Source: Microbispora sp. NBC_01189
GTDB taxonomy: Bacteria > Actinomycetota > Actinomycetes > Streptosporangiales > Streptosporangiaceae
Direction of reading: 5' to 3'
Length of the DNA stretch: 64,000 nt
Assembly: GCF_036010665.1 (NCBI RefSeq)
Contig: NZ_CP108581.1
Coordinates: 3,949,501-4,013,500, forward strand
Part shown: piece after piece, positions 1 through 9,478 of the stretch
Layout of the letters: every line of letters starts with the position of its first letter
Position numbering within the stretch: the first letter of the stretch is position 1
Made by a program: the position numbers and the translations under genes
The notes under the pieces: generated by a model
What the model saw: the letters and a program-made list of their open reading frames with translations, nothing else
Told to the model about the DNA's origin: nothing
Database searches by the model: none

Positions 1-311
1 GGATCGGCACGGAGATGCACATGGACCCCTGGGTGGCCAACCACGGCCGTCCCGGGCGCGGCCCCAAGTTCGAGGCGGGCATGTGCTTCGCGATCGAGCC
101 GATGGTGAACCTCGGCACCGACAGGACCCGCGTGCTCGACGACGACTGGACGGTCGTCACCATGGACGGCCGGCCCTCCGCCCACTTCGAGCACAGTGTC
201 GCGGTGACGGAGGACGGGCCGCTCGTGCTCACCGCGCTGGACGGCGGCGCCTCCCGATTCCCCCGGGCCGGGGCAGGGGTGACCCCAGAGACCGGAGAGA
301 CCGGTCTCTGA
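1..311 (+). CDS. map: Methionine aminopeptidase type I, C-terminal part (cut by window edge)
   Basis: The reading frame is open from the first bases and ends at a TGA. It encodes the C-terminal half of a type I methionine aminopeptidase, the cytosolic metalloenzyme that removes the initiator Met from new proteins. The GTEMHMDP stretch carries a conserved active-site His. The FAIEPMV motif and the later FEHSVAV motif carry the two Glu metal ligands of the family. The position just upstream of infA is the classical place of map in the actinobacterial spc operon. The N-terminal half lies outside the window, so the start cannot be judged. Confidence -1.
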   Translation, partial: IGTEMHMDPWVANHGRPGRGPKFEAGMCFAIEPMVNLGTDRTRVLDDDWTVVTMDGRPSAHFEHSVAVTEDGPLVLTALDGGASRFPRAGAGVTPETGETGL

Positions 312-375
312 TCGCTCGCCCGGACGAGGCGTGAACCATAATGGAGCGTAACGTTCCGATGACCGGGAGATGGTG

Positions 376-819
376 ATGGCGGCTACGCCCGACATGCGGG
401 CCTCGGACGGCGACCGGGACCGGGTCGCCGCGGCTCTGCGGGAGCACGTGGCCGAGGGCAGGCTCAGCGTCGAGGAGTTCAACGAGCGGCTGGAGCAGCT
501 CTACCGGAGCCGCACGTACGGCGAGCTGGCCACGCTGACCGCCGACCTGCCCGAGATGGACCTGCACCGCCTGCCCGCCGCGGCGAAAGGCGACGCGCCC
601 CCGCCGGCCCGGCGCAACAAGGCGCGGACCGCGGTGAAGGTGGCGTGGGCCACCTGGGCCAGTGCCGTCGCCGTGAACTGGGTGGTCTGGCTGATCATCG
701 GACTCACCGGCGGGCACTTCGTCTACCCCTGGCCGCTCTGGGTCATGGGCCCCTGGGGCACCGTCCTCCTCGTCGGCACCGTGTTCGGCACCATCGGCCA
801 GCCCCGGCCGCGTCGCTGA
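376..819 (+). CDS. DUF1707 (SHOCT-like) membrane protein with two C-terminal helices
   Basis: The first ~60 residues form a DUF1707 domain (MRASDGDRDRVAAALREHVA onward, then EEFNERL and YGELATLTADLP), a small helical domain common in actinobacterial membrane proteins. A basic linker follows, then two predicted transmembrane segments (about residues 90-110 and 118-140), resembling the 2TM domain. The ATG at 376 is preferred over the ATG at 370 because GGGAG at 365-369 lies six bases before it. The molecular role of the family is unknown. The gene sits between map and infA, so it interrupts the translation cluster without obviously being part of it. Confidence -1.
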   Translation: MAATPDMRASDGDRDRVAAALREHVAEGRLSVEEFNERLEQLYRSRTYGELATLTADLPEMDLHRLPAAAKGDAPPPARRNKARTAVKVAWATWASAVAVNWVVWLIIGLTGGHFVYPWPLWVMGPWGTVLLVGTVFGTIGQPRPRR

Positions 820-1070
820 TCCGGGCCCGCCGTCCCGGCGGGCACTGGCCGTACGCCCTCCCTGGGGGGTACTCTGTCATCTGGTTGTGTCGCGACCCCT
901 GCCGTCGTTTCGCATTTCGGCCCGGGTTGTCGTACACTCCTTTGTCGGTTCACTATGACCTTTCGCGCTCAGGCGACCTGGCTGGTCGCCGCTCTCTGGA
1001 AGCGCCCGAAGGTCGCGGCTGCTTAGTGTTCCGAAGCCTCTGACGATCCGATCAGCGAAACGCGAGGGCC

Positions 1071-1292
1071 ATGGCCAAGAAAGACGGCGCCATCGAGATT
1101 GAGGGCACTGTTATTGAGTCGCTTCCGAACGCCATGTTCCGGGTGCAACTCGACAACGGTCACAAGGTCCTGGCCCACATCAGCGGGCGGATGCGGATGC
1201 ACTACATCCGGATCCTTCCCGATGACCGGGTGGTCGTGGAACTGAGCCCTTACGACCTCAGCCGTGGGCGGATCGTCTACCGGTACAAGTAG
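1071..1292 (+). CDS. infA: Translation initiation factor IF-1
   Basis: The product is a 73-residue single OB-fold (S1-like) protein that binds the A site of the 30S subunit during initiation. Length and sequence are canonical, with [26 protein letters not shown] and GRIVYRYK motifs at the usual places. A gap of about 250 bp separates it from the previous gene, so it probably has its own promoter, as in other actinomycetes. It is followed by rpmJ after 45 bp. Identification is secure. Confidence -1.
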   Translation: MAKKDGAIEIEGTVIESLPNAMFRVQLDNGHKVLAHISGRMRMHYIRILPDDRVVVELSPYDLSRGRIVYRYK

Positions 1293-1337
1293 CCCTTCCG
1301 TCGTCGGACGGGCCCGTATGCGGAACGAATAAGGACT

Positions 1338-1451
1338 ATGAAGGTCAAGCCGAGCGTCAAGAAGATCTGCGACAAGTGCAAGGTGATCCGCCGGCACGGT
1401 CGTGTCATGGTGATCTGCGACAACCTGCGCCACAAGCAGCGCCAGGGCTGA
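1338..1451 (+). CDS. rpmJ: 50S ribosomal protein L36
   Basis: This is a 37-residue protein of the 50S subunit. It carries the zinc-binding set of the C+ form of L36: Cys11, Cys14, Cys27 and the His near residue 32. The sequence starts [15 protein letters not shown] and ends in basic residues. It lies between infA and rpsM as in most bacteria. The 220 bp that follow hold no gene and probably form the rpsM leader. Confidence -1.
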   Translation: MKVKPSVKKICDKCKVIRRHGRVMVICDNLRHKQRQG

Positions 1452-1672
1452 GTCTCTCAGACACGTCGCCACCAGGCCCGCAGGTGAGTCCGTCCAGGTG
1501 ACGGGCTCGGCCCGCGTGAGGGCCGAACACTGTAGTCGCGTCTCGCACCCGCGCAGGCGGCGAAAGCCGTACCACGCGGGAGACCCCCGGTCGGAGGCCG
1601 GGGCCCTCGCCCGGGCATGGGAGGGGAAGCGAGGCGTAAGACCTCCGCCACATCGAAGGAGAATGCCCGACC

Positions 1673-2053
1673 ATGGCTCGCCTGGTTGGCGTCGACCTCC
1701 CCCGCGACAAGCGGCTGGAGATCGCTCTCACCTACATTTTCGGAATCGGCCGCACCCGCGCCCAGGAGATCCTGGACGCGACCGGCATCAGCCCCGATCT
1801 GCGCGTCCACCAGCTCACGGACGCCGAGATCATCCCGATGCGTGACTTCATCGAGGCGAACTACAAGATCGAGGGTGACCTCCGGCGCGAGGTCCAGGCC
1901 GACATCCGGCGCAAGATCGAGATCGGCTGTTACCAGGGCATCCGGCACCGCAAGGGCCTGCCCGTCCACGGTCAGCGGACGCAGACGAACGCGCGCACCC
2001 GCAAGGGTAAGAAGAAGACCGTCGCCGGCAAGAAGAAGCCCGGCAAGAAGTAG
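1673..2053 (+). CDS. rpsM: 30S ribosomal protein S13
   Basis: A 126-residue S13 that binds 16S rRNA in the head of the 30S subunit and contacts the P-site tRNA and the 50S bridge B1. [14 protein letters not shown], the helix-two-turn-helix [11 protein letters not shown], and a lysine-rich tail are typical. An AAGGAG ribosome-binding site lies about 12 bp before the ATG. It begins the rpsM-rpsK-rpsD-rpoA-rplQ alpha operon. Confidence -1.
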   Translation: MARLVGVDLPRDKRLEIALTYIFGIGRTRAQEILDATGISPDLRVHQLTDAEIIPMRDFIEANYKIEGDLRREVQADIRRKIEIGCYQGIRHRKGLPVHGQRTQTNARTRKGKKKTVAGKKKPGKK

Positions 2054-2147
2054 TCCTTAGGCCCCGGCCCGAGGATCTTGCCGGTCGTACCGGTTGGAAG
2101 GTCCAGGGGATGGGGCAAGCAGCCACATTCCAGGAGACAGCGCTTAA

Positions 2148-2552
2148 ATGCCGCCGAAGAGCCGCCAGGGCGCACCGAAGAAGGTGCGCCGCAAGGAAAA
2201 GAAGAACGTCGCTCACGGGCACGCCCACATCAAGAGCACGTTCAACAACACGATCGTATCGATCACCGACCCGAACGGGAACGTGATCTCCTGGGCCAGC
2301 GCCGGCCACGTCGGGTTCAAGGGCTCCCGCAAGTCCACCCCGTTCGCCGCGCAGATGGCGGCCGAGAACGCCGCCCGCCGCGCCATGGAGCACGGCATGC
2401 GGAAGGTCGACGTCTTCGTCAAGGGCCCCGGTTCCGGCCGTGAGACCGCGATCCGGTCGCTGCAGGCGACCGGCCTCGAGGTCGGGTCCATCCAGGACGT
2501 GACCCCGGTTCCGCACAACGGCTGCCGTCCGCCCAAGCGCCGCCGCGTCTGA
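2148..2552 (+). CDS. rpsK: 30S ribosomal protein S11
   Basis: A 134-residue S11 located on the 30S platform, where it touches the mRNA exit region. The basic N-terminus and the motifs [29 protein letters not shown] and [13 protein letters not shown] are family hallmarks. The gene follows rpsM after 94 bp and precedes rpsD by 20 bp, in standard alpha-operon order. Confidence -1.
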   Translation: MPPKSRQGAPKKVRRKEKKNVAHGHAHIKSTFNNTIVSITDPNGNVISWASAGHVGFKGSRKSTPFAAQMAAENAARRAMEHGMRKVDVFVKGPGSGRETAIRSLQATGLEVGSIQDVTPVPHNGCRPPKRRRV

Positions 2553-2572
2553 GCTCAGGAGAATAGAGAGAA

Positions 2573-3199
2573 ATGGCTCGTTACACGGGTCCGGACTGCA
2601 AGCTCTGCCGTCGTGAGAAGACCAAGCTCTTCCTCAAGGGTAAGAAGTGCGAGTCCGCCAAGTGCCCCATCGAGATCCGGCCGTACCCGCCGGGTGAGCA
2701 CGGCCGCGGCCGTCCGAAGGAGTCGGAGTACCAGCTCCAGCTCCGTGAGAAGCAGAAGACCCGCCGGATCTACGGCGTCCTCGAGAAGCAGTTCCACAAC
2801 TACTACGAGGAAGCCAACCGCAAGGCCGGCAAGACGGGTGAGAACCTCCTCCAGATCCTGGAGAGCCGTCTCGACAACGTGGTCTACCGCGCCGGCTTCG
2901 CCGAGTCGCGGGACGCGGCCCGCCAGCAGGTGCGCCACGGCCACTTCCTCGTGAACGGCAAGAAGGTCGACATCCCGTCGTACCGCGTGCGCGAGCACGA
3001 CATCGTCGAGGTCCGCGAGAAGTCGCGCAACCTGCTCCCGTACGAGGTGGCCCGCGCGACCGCCGGCGACAAGACCGTCCCGGCCTGGCTGGGCGCCTCC
3101 GCCGAGAACATGCGCGTCCTCGTGCACCAGCTCCCGGTCCGCCAGCAGATCGACACGCTGGTCCAGGAGCAGCTCATCGTCGAGCTCTACTCGAAGTAA
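2573..3199 (+). CDS. rpsD: 30S ribosomal protein S4
   Basis: A 208-residue S4, an assembly initiator of the 30S subunit that binds the 16S rRNA 5' domain. Near the N-terminus it has a [15 protein letters not shown]...CESAKCPI arrangement, the four-cysteine zinc-binding (C+) form of S4. The central [20 protein letters not shown] region is the S4 RNA-binding fold. GAGAATAGAGAG precedes the ATG. In many bacteria S4 autoregulates this operon. No leader was assigned here. Confidence -1.
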   Translation: MARYTGPDCKLCRREKTKLFLKGKKCESAKCPIEIRPYPPGEHGRGRPKESEYQLQLREKQKTRRIYGVLEKQFHNYYEEANRKAGKTGENLLQILESRLDNVVYRAGFAESRDAARQQVRHGHFLVNGKKVDIPSYRVREHDIVEVREKSRNLLPYEVARATAGDKTVPAWLGASAENMRVLVHQLPVRQQIDTLVQEQLIVELYSK

Positions 3200-3356
3200 C
3201 AGAGCCCGGCGACCTCGTGACGCCGTACGGCCCGGCGCATTCCCGGCCGTACGGCATCATTGGTTGTAGGCGAGCGGCGTCAAATAGCGGGCGTCGCCGT
3301 AACCGAGGGGCCCCTCGTTCGGAGCGACACGGGGGATCCCGGTCAGGAGTAACCAC

Positions 3357-4373
3357 ATGCTCATCGCACAGCGCCCGAGCCTCCAGGAGGAGTCGCTCGA
3401 GGAGCATCGGTCCAGGTTCATCATCGAGCCGCTGGAGCCGGGCTTCGGCTACACCATCGGCAACTCGCTGCGGCGCACGCTGCTGTCCTCCATCCCGGGG
3501 GCGGCGGTCACCAGCATCCGCATCGAGGGCGTGCTGCACGAGTTCTCGACCGTGCCCGGGGTCAAGGAAGACGTCACCGACATCATCCTGAACCTCAAGT
3601 CGCTGGTCGTCTCCTCCGAGCACGACGAGCCCGTGGTGATGTACCTGCGCAAGCAGGGCCCGGGTGAGGTGACCGCGGCCGACATCGCGCCGCCGGCCGG
3701 TGTCGAGGTGCACAACCCCGACCTGCACATCGCCACGCTGAACGGCAAGGCGAAGCTGGAGATGGAGCTGACCGTCGAGCGCGGTCGCGGCTACGTCTCC
3801 GCCGCGCAGAACAAGCAGCCGGGACAGGAGATCGGGCGGATTCCGATCGACTCGATCTACTCCCCGGTTCTCAAGGTCACCTACAAGGTCGAGGCGACCC
3901 GTGTCGAGCAGCGCACGGACTTCGACCGCCTGATCCTCGACGTCGAGACCAAGCCGTCCATGAAGCCCCGCGACGCGGTGGCCTCGGCCGGCAAGACCCT
4001 GGTCGAGCTGTTCGGCCTGGCCCGCGAGCTCAACGTCGAGGCCGAGGGCATCGACATCGGCCCGTCGCCGACGGACGCCGCCCTGGCGGCGGACCTGGCG
4101 CTGCCGATCGAGGAGCTCAACCTCACGGTTCGCTCCTACAACTGCCTCAAGCGCGAGGGCATCCACACCGTGGGTGAGCTCGTCGCCCGCAGCGAGCAGG
4201 ACCTGCTGGACATCCGCAACTTCGGCGCCAAGTCGATCGAAGAGGTCAAGCAGAAGCTGCACGAGATGGGCCTCGCTCTCAAGGACTCCCCGCCCGGGTT
4301 CGACCCCTCCGCCGTGGCCGGCGGCGGGTACGACGACGAGGACGGCGGGTTCATCGAGACCGAGCAGTACTGA
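3357..4373 (+). CDS. rpoA: RNA polymerase alpha subunit
   Basis: A 338-residue alpha subunit of RNA polymerase, the scaffold of the core enzyme. The N-terminal domain (about 1-230) carries the dimerisation and beta/beta' contact motifs, for example [21 protein letters not shown] linker follows, then the C-terminal domain (about 250-315), which holds the UP-element and activator contact residues in [11 protein letters not shown] and [13 protein letters not shown]. The tail is acidic. A 157-bp gap after rpsD separates it from the ribosomal genes and may hold an internal promoter. Confidence -1.
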   Translation: MLIAQRPSLQEESLEEHRSRFIIEPLEPGFGYTIGNSLRRTLLSSIPGAAVTSIRIEGVLHEFSTVPGVKEDVTDIILNLKSLVVSSEHDEPVVMYLRKQGPGEVTAADIAPPAGVEVHNPDLHIATLNGKAKLEMELTVERGRGYVSAAQNKQPGQEIGRIPIDSIYSPVLKVTYKVEATRVEQRTDFDRLILDVETKPSMKPRDAVASAGKTLVELFGLARELNVEAEGIDIGPSPTDAALAADLALPIEELNLTVRSYNCLKREGIHTVGELVARSEQDLLDIRNFGAKSIEEVKQKLHEMGLALKDSPPGFDPSAVAGGGYDDEDGGFIETEQY

Positions 4374-4520
4374 TCGCCCGTTCTCCGAGCAGCGGCACCA
4401 CCGTTTCGTGCCGCCCCGCGAGGCGGCACGAGACGGCGATGACAGTCACGACCGGTATGCCGGTCGGCCCGACCCCGGTACCTGACACGGCCGGGGCGGG
4501 TTATCCATGAGGAGCATGAA

Positions 4521-5057
4521 ATGCCCAAGCCCACCAAGGGCCCCCGCTTCGGCGGCAGCCCGGCCCACGAGCGGCTGATCCTGGCGAACCTCGCCACCGC
4601 GCTGTTCGAGAACGGCCGGGTGCGCACCACCGAGGCCAAGGCGAAGCGCCTCCGCCCGCTCGCGGAGAAGCTGATCACCAAGGCGAAGAAGGGCGACATC
4701 CACAACCGTCGCCAGGTGCTGACGGTCATCCGTGACAAGGGTGTCCTCCACCACCTCTTCACCGAGATCGCGCCGACGTTCGCCGAGCGTCCCGGTGGCT
4801 ACACCCGGATCACCAAGCTGGGCCCCCGCAAGGGCGACGCCGCCCCCATGGCGGTCATCGAGCTGGTGACCGAGCAGCTCAACCCGGTGCGGACCACCCG
4901 TACGGCTCCGGCCGCGCAGGCGGTGCCCGCCGCCGCTCCGGTGGAGGCGGACGTCGAGGAGACGCCCGCGGCGCAGGACGAGGCGGCCGAGGCTCCCGAG
5001 GCCGCCGAGGAGTCGGCCCAGGAGACGGCGCAGGGTGAGAAGAAGGACGAGGCCTGA
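4521..5057 (+). CDS. rplQ: 50S ribosomal protein L17 with Ala/Glu-rich tail
   Basis: The first ~120 residues are a normal L17 ([19 protein letters not shown], then [16 protein letters not shown] and [14 protein letters not shown]). It is a 50S protein at the tunnel exit. Residues ~125-178 form a low-complexity extension rich in Ala, Glu and Pro, as in many actinobacteria. GGAG precedes the ATG by a short spacer. It closes the alpha operon and is followed by a terminator-like hairpin. Confidence -1.
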   Translation: MPKPTKGPRFGGSPAHERLILANLATALFENGRVRTTEAKAKRLRPLAEKLITKAKKGDIHNRRQVLTVIRDKGVLHHLFTEIAPTFAERPGGYTRITKLGPRKGDAAPMAVIELVTEQLNPVRTTRTAPAAQAVPAAAPVEADVEETPAAQDEAAEAPEAAEESAQETAQGEKKDEA

Positions 5058-5072
5058 TCCGACAGGCTCCGT

Positions 5073-5114
5073 GAGCGGGCTCAGCTTCCCTTCCGGGGGA
5101 CGCTGGGCCCGTTC
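5073..5114 (+). terminator. Hairpin terminator after rplQ
   Basis: GAGCGGGCTCAGC (5073-5085) pairs with GCTGGGCCCGTTC (5102-5114). This gives a 13-bp stem that includes two G-U pairs. It starts 16 bp after the rplQ stop and is followed by a short T-containing stretch. It probably ends the alpha-operon transcript, although truA begins directly after it and read-through is likely. Confidence -1.
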
Positions 5115-5144
5115 TTCGTGTTCCGGACCGGTATGAGGGATGTC

Positions 5145-6062
5145 GTGGAGCGAGAACTACGGCTGAGGCTGGACCTCGGCTACGACGGCACCGACTTCTC
5201 GGGATGGGCCCGCCAGCCCGGGCGGCGGACCGTGCAGGGGGAGATCGAGGACGCGCTCGGCCGGATCCTTCGCCTGGATCCCGCGCCGTCGCTGACCGTC
5301 GCGGGCCGCACCGACGCGGGCGTCCACGCGCGGGGTCAGGTGGCGCACGTCGACGTGCCGCTCGCCGCGACCGTCGCGTTCTCGTCCGGGCGCGGGCCCG
5401 CCCCCGGGAACGCCGAGAACGCCGAGAACGCCGAGGATCCCGAGGAGGCCTGGCGCGAGCGCGGCGCTGAGCTGCTCGCTGTGCTGACGCGGCGGCTGGC
5501 CGGGGTGCTGCCGCCCGATGTGCGGGTGCACGCCGTCAGCGTCGCGCCCGAGGGCTTCGACGCCCGCTTCTCCGCGCTGTCGCGCCGGTACGGCTACCGC
5601 GTCGGCGACGCGCCGGGAGGGATCGACCCGCTGCGGCGGCGCGAGGTGCTCTGGTACGCCCGGCCGCTCGACGTCGGCCTGCTGAACGCCGCCGCCGCCC
5701 GCCTGCTGGGGGAGCACGACTTCGCCGCGTTCTGCCGGAGACGGGAGGGCGCGACCACGATCCGCGAGCTGCAGCGGCTCGACTGGGTCAGGGGCGAGGA
5801 CGGCATCCTGCTCGCCACCGTGGTCGCCGACGCCTTCTGCCACTCCATGGTCCGGGCGCTGGTCGGCTCGCTGCTGGCCGTCGGGGAGGGCAGGCGGCCC
5901 GTCGAGTGGCCCGGCGAGGTGCTGGCGACAGCCGTACGCGACTCGGGGGTGCACGTCGCGCCCGCGCACGGGCTGACGCTGGAGGAGGTGCGCTACCCGG
6001 AGCCGGGGGAACTGGCCCGGCGCGCCGCCGCCACGCGCCGGGTGCGTACGCCGGCCGCCTGA
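5145..6062 (+). CDS. truA: tRNA pseudouridine(38-40) synthase TruA
   Basis: TruA converts uridines 38-40 of the tRNA anticodon arm to pseudouridine. [17 protein letters not shown] holds the catalytic Asp, and the [15 protein letters not shown] and [14 protein letters not shown] motifs also fit. The GTG at 5145 is chosen because GAGGGA ends four bases before it. In-frame starts at 5118 (GTG) and 5133 (ATG) are possible. Between the two domains the protein carries a short insertion with a threefold Asn-Ala-Glu repeat (NAENAENAE), encoded by a 9-bp tandem repeat around 5409-5435. Its place downstream of rplQ is conserved. Confidence -1.
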   Translation: MERELRLRLDLGYDGTDFSGWARQPGRRTVQGEIEDALGRILRLDPAPSLTVAGRTDAGVHARGQVAHVDVPLAATVAFSSGRGPAPGNAENAENAEDPEEAWRERGAELLAVLTRRLAGVLPPDVRVHAVSVAPEGFDARFSALSRRYGYRVGDAPGGIDPLRRREVLWYARPLDVGLLNAAAARLLGEHDFAAFCRRREGATTIRELQRLDWVRGEDGILLATVVADAFCHSMVRALVGSLLAVGEGRRPVEWPGEVLATAVRDSGVHVAPAHGLTLEEVRYPEPGELARRAAATRRVRTPAA

Positions 6063-6075
6063 GGCCCCACCGGGC

Positions 6076-9000
6076 TCAGCGGGTGGCGCGCTTCTGGATG
6101 ACCTTGGTCATGTGGTCGCGGAAGGCACCGCTGACCGGGCCGAGGCCCGTGTCCTTGGCGTCCGGCGTGTGCCCGTCGGCGTAGGTGGCGTAACTGAAGA
6201 CGATGTAGCGTCCCCAGACCATCCCCGCCGCGTAGCCGCCGGAGATCGTCACCTTGTCGGCCCCGCTCGCCCGCGTGCCGTTGAGGCCGCGGAACCAGAC
6301 GTTGGCGCCGAGGTTCTTCTCCCGGTCCACGGCGAGCGCCGCCACCTTGCTGGGCAGCACCGCGATGCCCGCGGTGACCGCGTAGTCGCGCTTGCCGTCC
6401 ACGTACGTGGCCCTGAGCACCCGCCGGCACTGCTGGTCGGTGAGGGCGGTGGCGAACGCGCCCGCGGCCGCCTTCCCGCAGTCGTCGGTCACGTCGACCT
6501 TCACGCGGCGGTAGGTGCGTCCGTCCAGCGTCACCTTCTCGTCGGGGAACGCCTCGCCGGGCTTGAGGGTCCGGGGATCGGTCTGCTCGGTGTCCAGGAT
6601 GGTGGAGGCGACCGCGGCGCTCGGCCGCGGCGCCGCGGAGGACGGAGCGGCGCCGGCCGGCGATGTGCGGGGCCGCGGGCCGCTTTCCGGCTCGCCCGCG
6701 TACGCGAAGTAGGCCGCGGTGCCGATGGCGCCCACGACGACCACCGCTCCGGCGGCCATCAGGATCCGCTTGACCTTCCCACCCTGGGGGGGAGGGGTGG
6801 TGGACCCGAGCGTCGCGGGAAGGGCGCTGCCGGGTGCCGTCGGGGCCGGTCCGAAACCGGGCGGAGGGGCGGGCCTGCCCGCCTTGGCCGGGGTCACCGG
6901 CGTGAACGCGAACGGGGTCTCGCCGTTCGGCTGAGTGGAGGAGCCGGTCGCGGGGGAGGTCGTTGGCATCTGTCCTAAATCGGTGTCGGGGGAGGCCGGC
7001 CGCTTGGCGTCGTCGGTCTCGGACAGGCTCACGGGCGGCGCGTCGTACGGTGCCGTGCCGGGGTCCGGCGCGGCGGGCGGAGCGTCCCCGGGGGACGTTC
7101 CGGACGGTGTGTAGCCGGGAGGCAGGCCCGGAATCTGGCCCGGAATCTGGCCTGGGACCTGGCCCGGGAGGTGGTTCGGCGCCTGGCCGGGCGGCTGCTG
7201 CGATGGTGTGGTGTAGGGGCCCTCGGGGGACGGCGGGGGCACCGGCCACGTGCCCTCCTGCGGGGGGCCGCCGTACGGGCCGCCCTGGTCGTGGTGGGCG
7301 GCGTGCTGACCCGCGTACGGGACGGGCTGACCGGGCTCGTACGGCCCGCCCGGCATCGGGAACCCCTCGATCGGGGTGACGGCCTGGCCGATCTCCGCTC
7401 CGAAGCCCGCGGGCGGCCCCGCCGGAAGGGCGTACGGGCCGGATGCGGCACCGGCACCGGCACCGGCGTCGGCGGCTCCGGGCGGCAGGGCGCCATGGGG
7501 CGAGGAGGGGCTCCAGCCCGTCTCGTCTCTGCCAGCCTCGCCCCTGTGCGCGTCGTCCCTGTGCGCGTTGTCCCTGTGCGCGTCGTTCCCGTCCACGTCG
7601 TCCCTGTCCTGAGAGGACGGCCGGTCACCGGCGCCCTGAGGGTACGGCGCGGGACCGGAGCCGGGATCGCCGGGCAGGGCGCCGGAGGCCGAGGCCGCGT
7701 TGCCTGCCGTCTCGTCCACCGGGCCGTCCGATACGCCGGAGTGCTCGCCGGACGGGCCGGCCTGGTCACCGGCAATGCCGGGTTGCCCGGTGACGGTGGA
7801 GGAACCGGTTGGTCCGCTTCCGCCGCTCCGAGCACCGCTTCGATCGTTGTCGTGGCCGCTGCCGCTGCCGATGCCGCTGCCGCCGGCACCGGCCGGGCTG
7901 CTGTCGCCGCTCGCGTGCGCGCCTCGGTAGACGCTTGAGGGTGGCCACGAACTCCCAACCCGGCCCTCGCCCTGGGGATCGGGCTCACCCGGCAGCCTCG
8001 GCGGCCACACGGGCACGTCGCCGGGTTCCCCGGGGCGGGTCGACGCGGCCGAGGAGGCGTGGGCCTCGCCGTACGCGCCGCCCGGCTCGCCCGGAGCCGG
8101 GAGCAGGTCGCCGGGCCGGGCGGGCACCGGGGTGCCCGGAGCGGCGGGCGCGTCCGGGGGCGGCGGGGGCACGGGCGCGGCGCCGCCGCTGACGTCCCGC
8201 GCCGGTTCCGCCGGTCGATCGGCTTGCGCCGGTTGCGCGGGCACGCTCTGGGCTCCCGGCTGACCGGGGTCTCCAGGTGCCCACCTCGCGTCTTCCGCCG
8301 GTCGGTCCTCCACGGGGCCCGGCGTCCACGCGGCGAACGACGGCACGCCAGGCGAGGGCTCGTCGGATCGTGGGGCCTCGGCCTGCGTCCCGTCGGGGCC
8401 CACCTGTCGCCACCAGGGAGCCTGGGGCTCCTGCGGCGGCTGCCACGACGACGGGGGCCGTGCGTCCTGCGGCGGCGGCCATTCGGTCGCGCCGGGGTTC
8501 TGCTGAGGCGGGACCGGGCCGGGATGGGCCACTCGCTGCCAGGCCGGTGGTCCCCCCTGGGCGGGAGACTGCCAGGCCGGTGGTCCGCTCTGCGCGGGAG
8601 GCTGCCAGGACGGCGTGCCCCCGCCCTGGTGTGCTGGGGGCAGGTCCGGCCCGGACGCGGGTTGCCGAGGAACCCAGCCGACGCCCGGTTCGGCGTCGCC
8701 CGGACGGCGCGGCGCGGGGAGAGCCCCGGCGTCCGGCTGAGGACCGGGCGGGACATGCTGGATGCCGGGCATGCCGGGCATGCCGGGCTGCGGGGCGGGA
8801 GGGCCGGGCCGCGTCCCCGGCGGAAGAGGGTGAGCGCCGTACGGGCCGTACTGTGCGCCCGGCGGGCCAGACTGGTTCAACGGGCCGGGAGGGACGGCGT
8901 GACCGCCGGGCGGAGGAGGCTGCGCGCCCGGCGGGCCAGGCTGCGGGCCGGGGGGAACGGGCTGACCGCCGGGCGGGCCGGGAGGAGCGGAGTGGGCGCC

Positions 9001-9372
9001 GTGGGCGGGGGCCCCACCCCCCTCGGCCGGGGGGGCGTCATAGGCCGGGATGGCCCTGAACCTGTTCGTGTTCTCCGGGTCGTCATCGTCGTCGTAGCCG
9101 CCCTGCGCCCGCAGGCCGCCCTGGAAGCCGTACCGGGTCGGATAGGGGACGGCCGGCGGCGTCCACGGGTCTGTCTCGCCCGCCGCGCGGGTGGCGTCGG
9201 AAGCCCGGGCGGGGTCCTCGTCCGGCTCCGCCCGGCCGCCGCCGGGCGGCGGCGTCTGCCCGAAGCTCGGCGGTGGCGTCGCGGGTGTCGTCGCCGAGCC
9301 GTCGGCGTCCGCCTCGTCGCGAGTCCACCCCGTGTCATGTTCGTGCTCGGAACCGGAATCCTTGCCACGCAT
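6076..9372 (-). CDS. Large proline-rich single-pass membrane protein with paralogous C-terminal domain
   Basis: A 1098-residue protein. Residues 1 to about 900 are low-complexity and rich in Pro, Gly and Gln, with short repeats such as GPPAWQSPAQ and AHRDD. One transmembrane segment follows (around ILMAAGAVVVVGAIGTAAYFAY). After it comes an extracellular domain of about 190 residues containing two spaced cysteines, DDCGKAAAGAF and QQCRRVLRATYVDG. That domain is clearly related to the one in the neighbouring gene at 9479-10663. The cytoplasmic part resembles the disordered N-termini of actinobacterial envelope proteins. Function is not known. The ATG at 9372 is the first start after a clear intergenic region. 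Confidence -1.
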   Translation of the reverse strand: MRGKDSGSEHEHDTGWTRDEADADGSATTPATPPPSFGQTPPPGGGRAEPDEDPARASDATRAAGETDPWTPPAVPYPTRYGFQGGLRAQGGYDDDDDPENTNRFRAIPAYDAPPAEGGGAPAHGAHSAPPGPPGGQPVPPGPQPGPPGAQPPPPGGHAVPPGPLNQSGPPGAQYGPYGAHPLPPGTRPGPPAPQPGMPGMPGIQHVPPGPQPDAGALPAPRRPGDAEPGVGWVPRQPASGPDLPPAHQGGGTPSWQPPAQSGPPAWQSPAQGGPPAWQRVAHPGPVPPQQNPGATEWPPPQDARPPSSWQPPQEPQAPWWRQVGPDGTQAEAPRSDEPSPGVPSFAAWTPGPVEDRPAEDARWAPGDPGQPGAQSVPAQPAQADRPAEPARDVSGGAAPVPPPPPDAPAAPGTPVPARPGDLLPAPGEPGGAYGEAHASSAASTRPGEPGDVPVWPPRLPGEPDPQGEGRVGSSWPPSSVYRGAHASGDSSPAGAGGSGIGSGSGHDNDRSGARSGGSGPTGSSTVTGQPGIAGDQAGPSGEHSGVSDGPVDETAGNAASASGALPGDPGSGPAPYPQGAGDRPSSQDRDDVDGNDAHRDNAHRDDAHRGEAGRDETGWSPSSPHGALPPGAADAGAGAGAASGPYALPAGPPAGFGAEIGQAVTPIEGFPMPGGPYEPGQPVPYAGQHAAHHDQGGPYGGPPQEGTWPVPPPSPEGPYTTPSQQPPGQAPNHLPGQVPGQIPGQIPGLPPGYTPSGTSPGDAPPAAPDPGTAPYDAPPVSLSETDDAKRPASPDTDLGQMPTTSPATGSSTQPNGETPFAFTPVTPAKAGRPAPPPGFGPAPTAPGSALPATLGSTTPPPQGGKVKRILMAAGAVVVVGAIGTAAYFAYAGEPESGPRPRTSPAGAAPSSAAPRPSAAVASTILDTEQTDPRTLKPGEAFPDEKVTLDGRTYRRVKVDVTDDCGKAAAGAFATALTDQQCRRVLRATYVDGKRDYAVTAGIAVLPSKVAALAVDREKNLGANVWFRGLNGTRASGADKVTISGGYAAGMVWGRYIVFSYATYADGHTPDAKDTGLGPVSGAFRDHMTKVIQKRATR

Positions 9373-9478
9373 AGCCGGAAGCGTAACGGCGCGGACGCGA
9401 TCGGCGTGCCTTCATGGGGGTTTCGGTCTGCCTTCCCGGACGCGCCCGCGCCGCGCTCACCTCAGTGAACGTGTGGTC

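Noticed and set aside
7800-9468. Long plus-strand frames opposite the proline-rich protein gene
   Set aside because: Antisense shadows created by high GC at third positions. The products are Arg/Gly-rich without domains.
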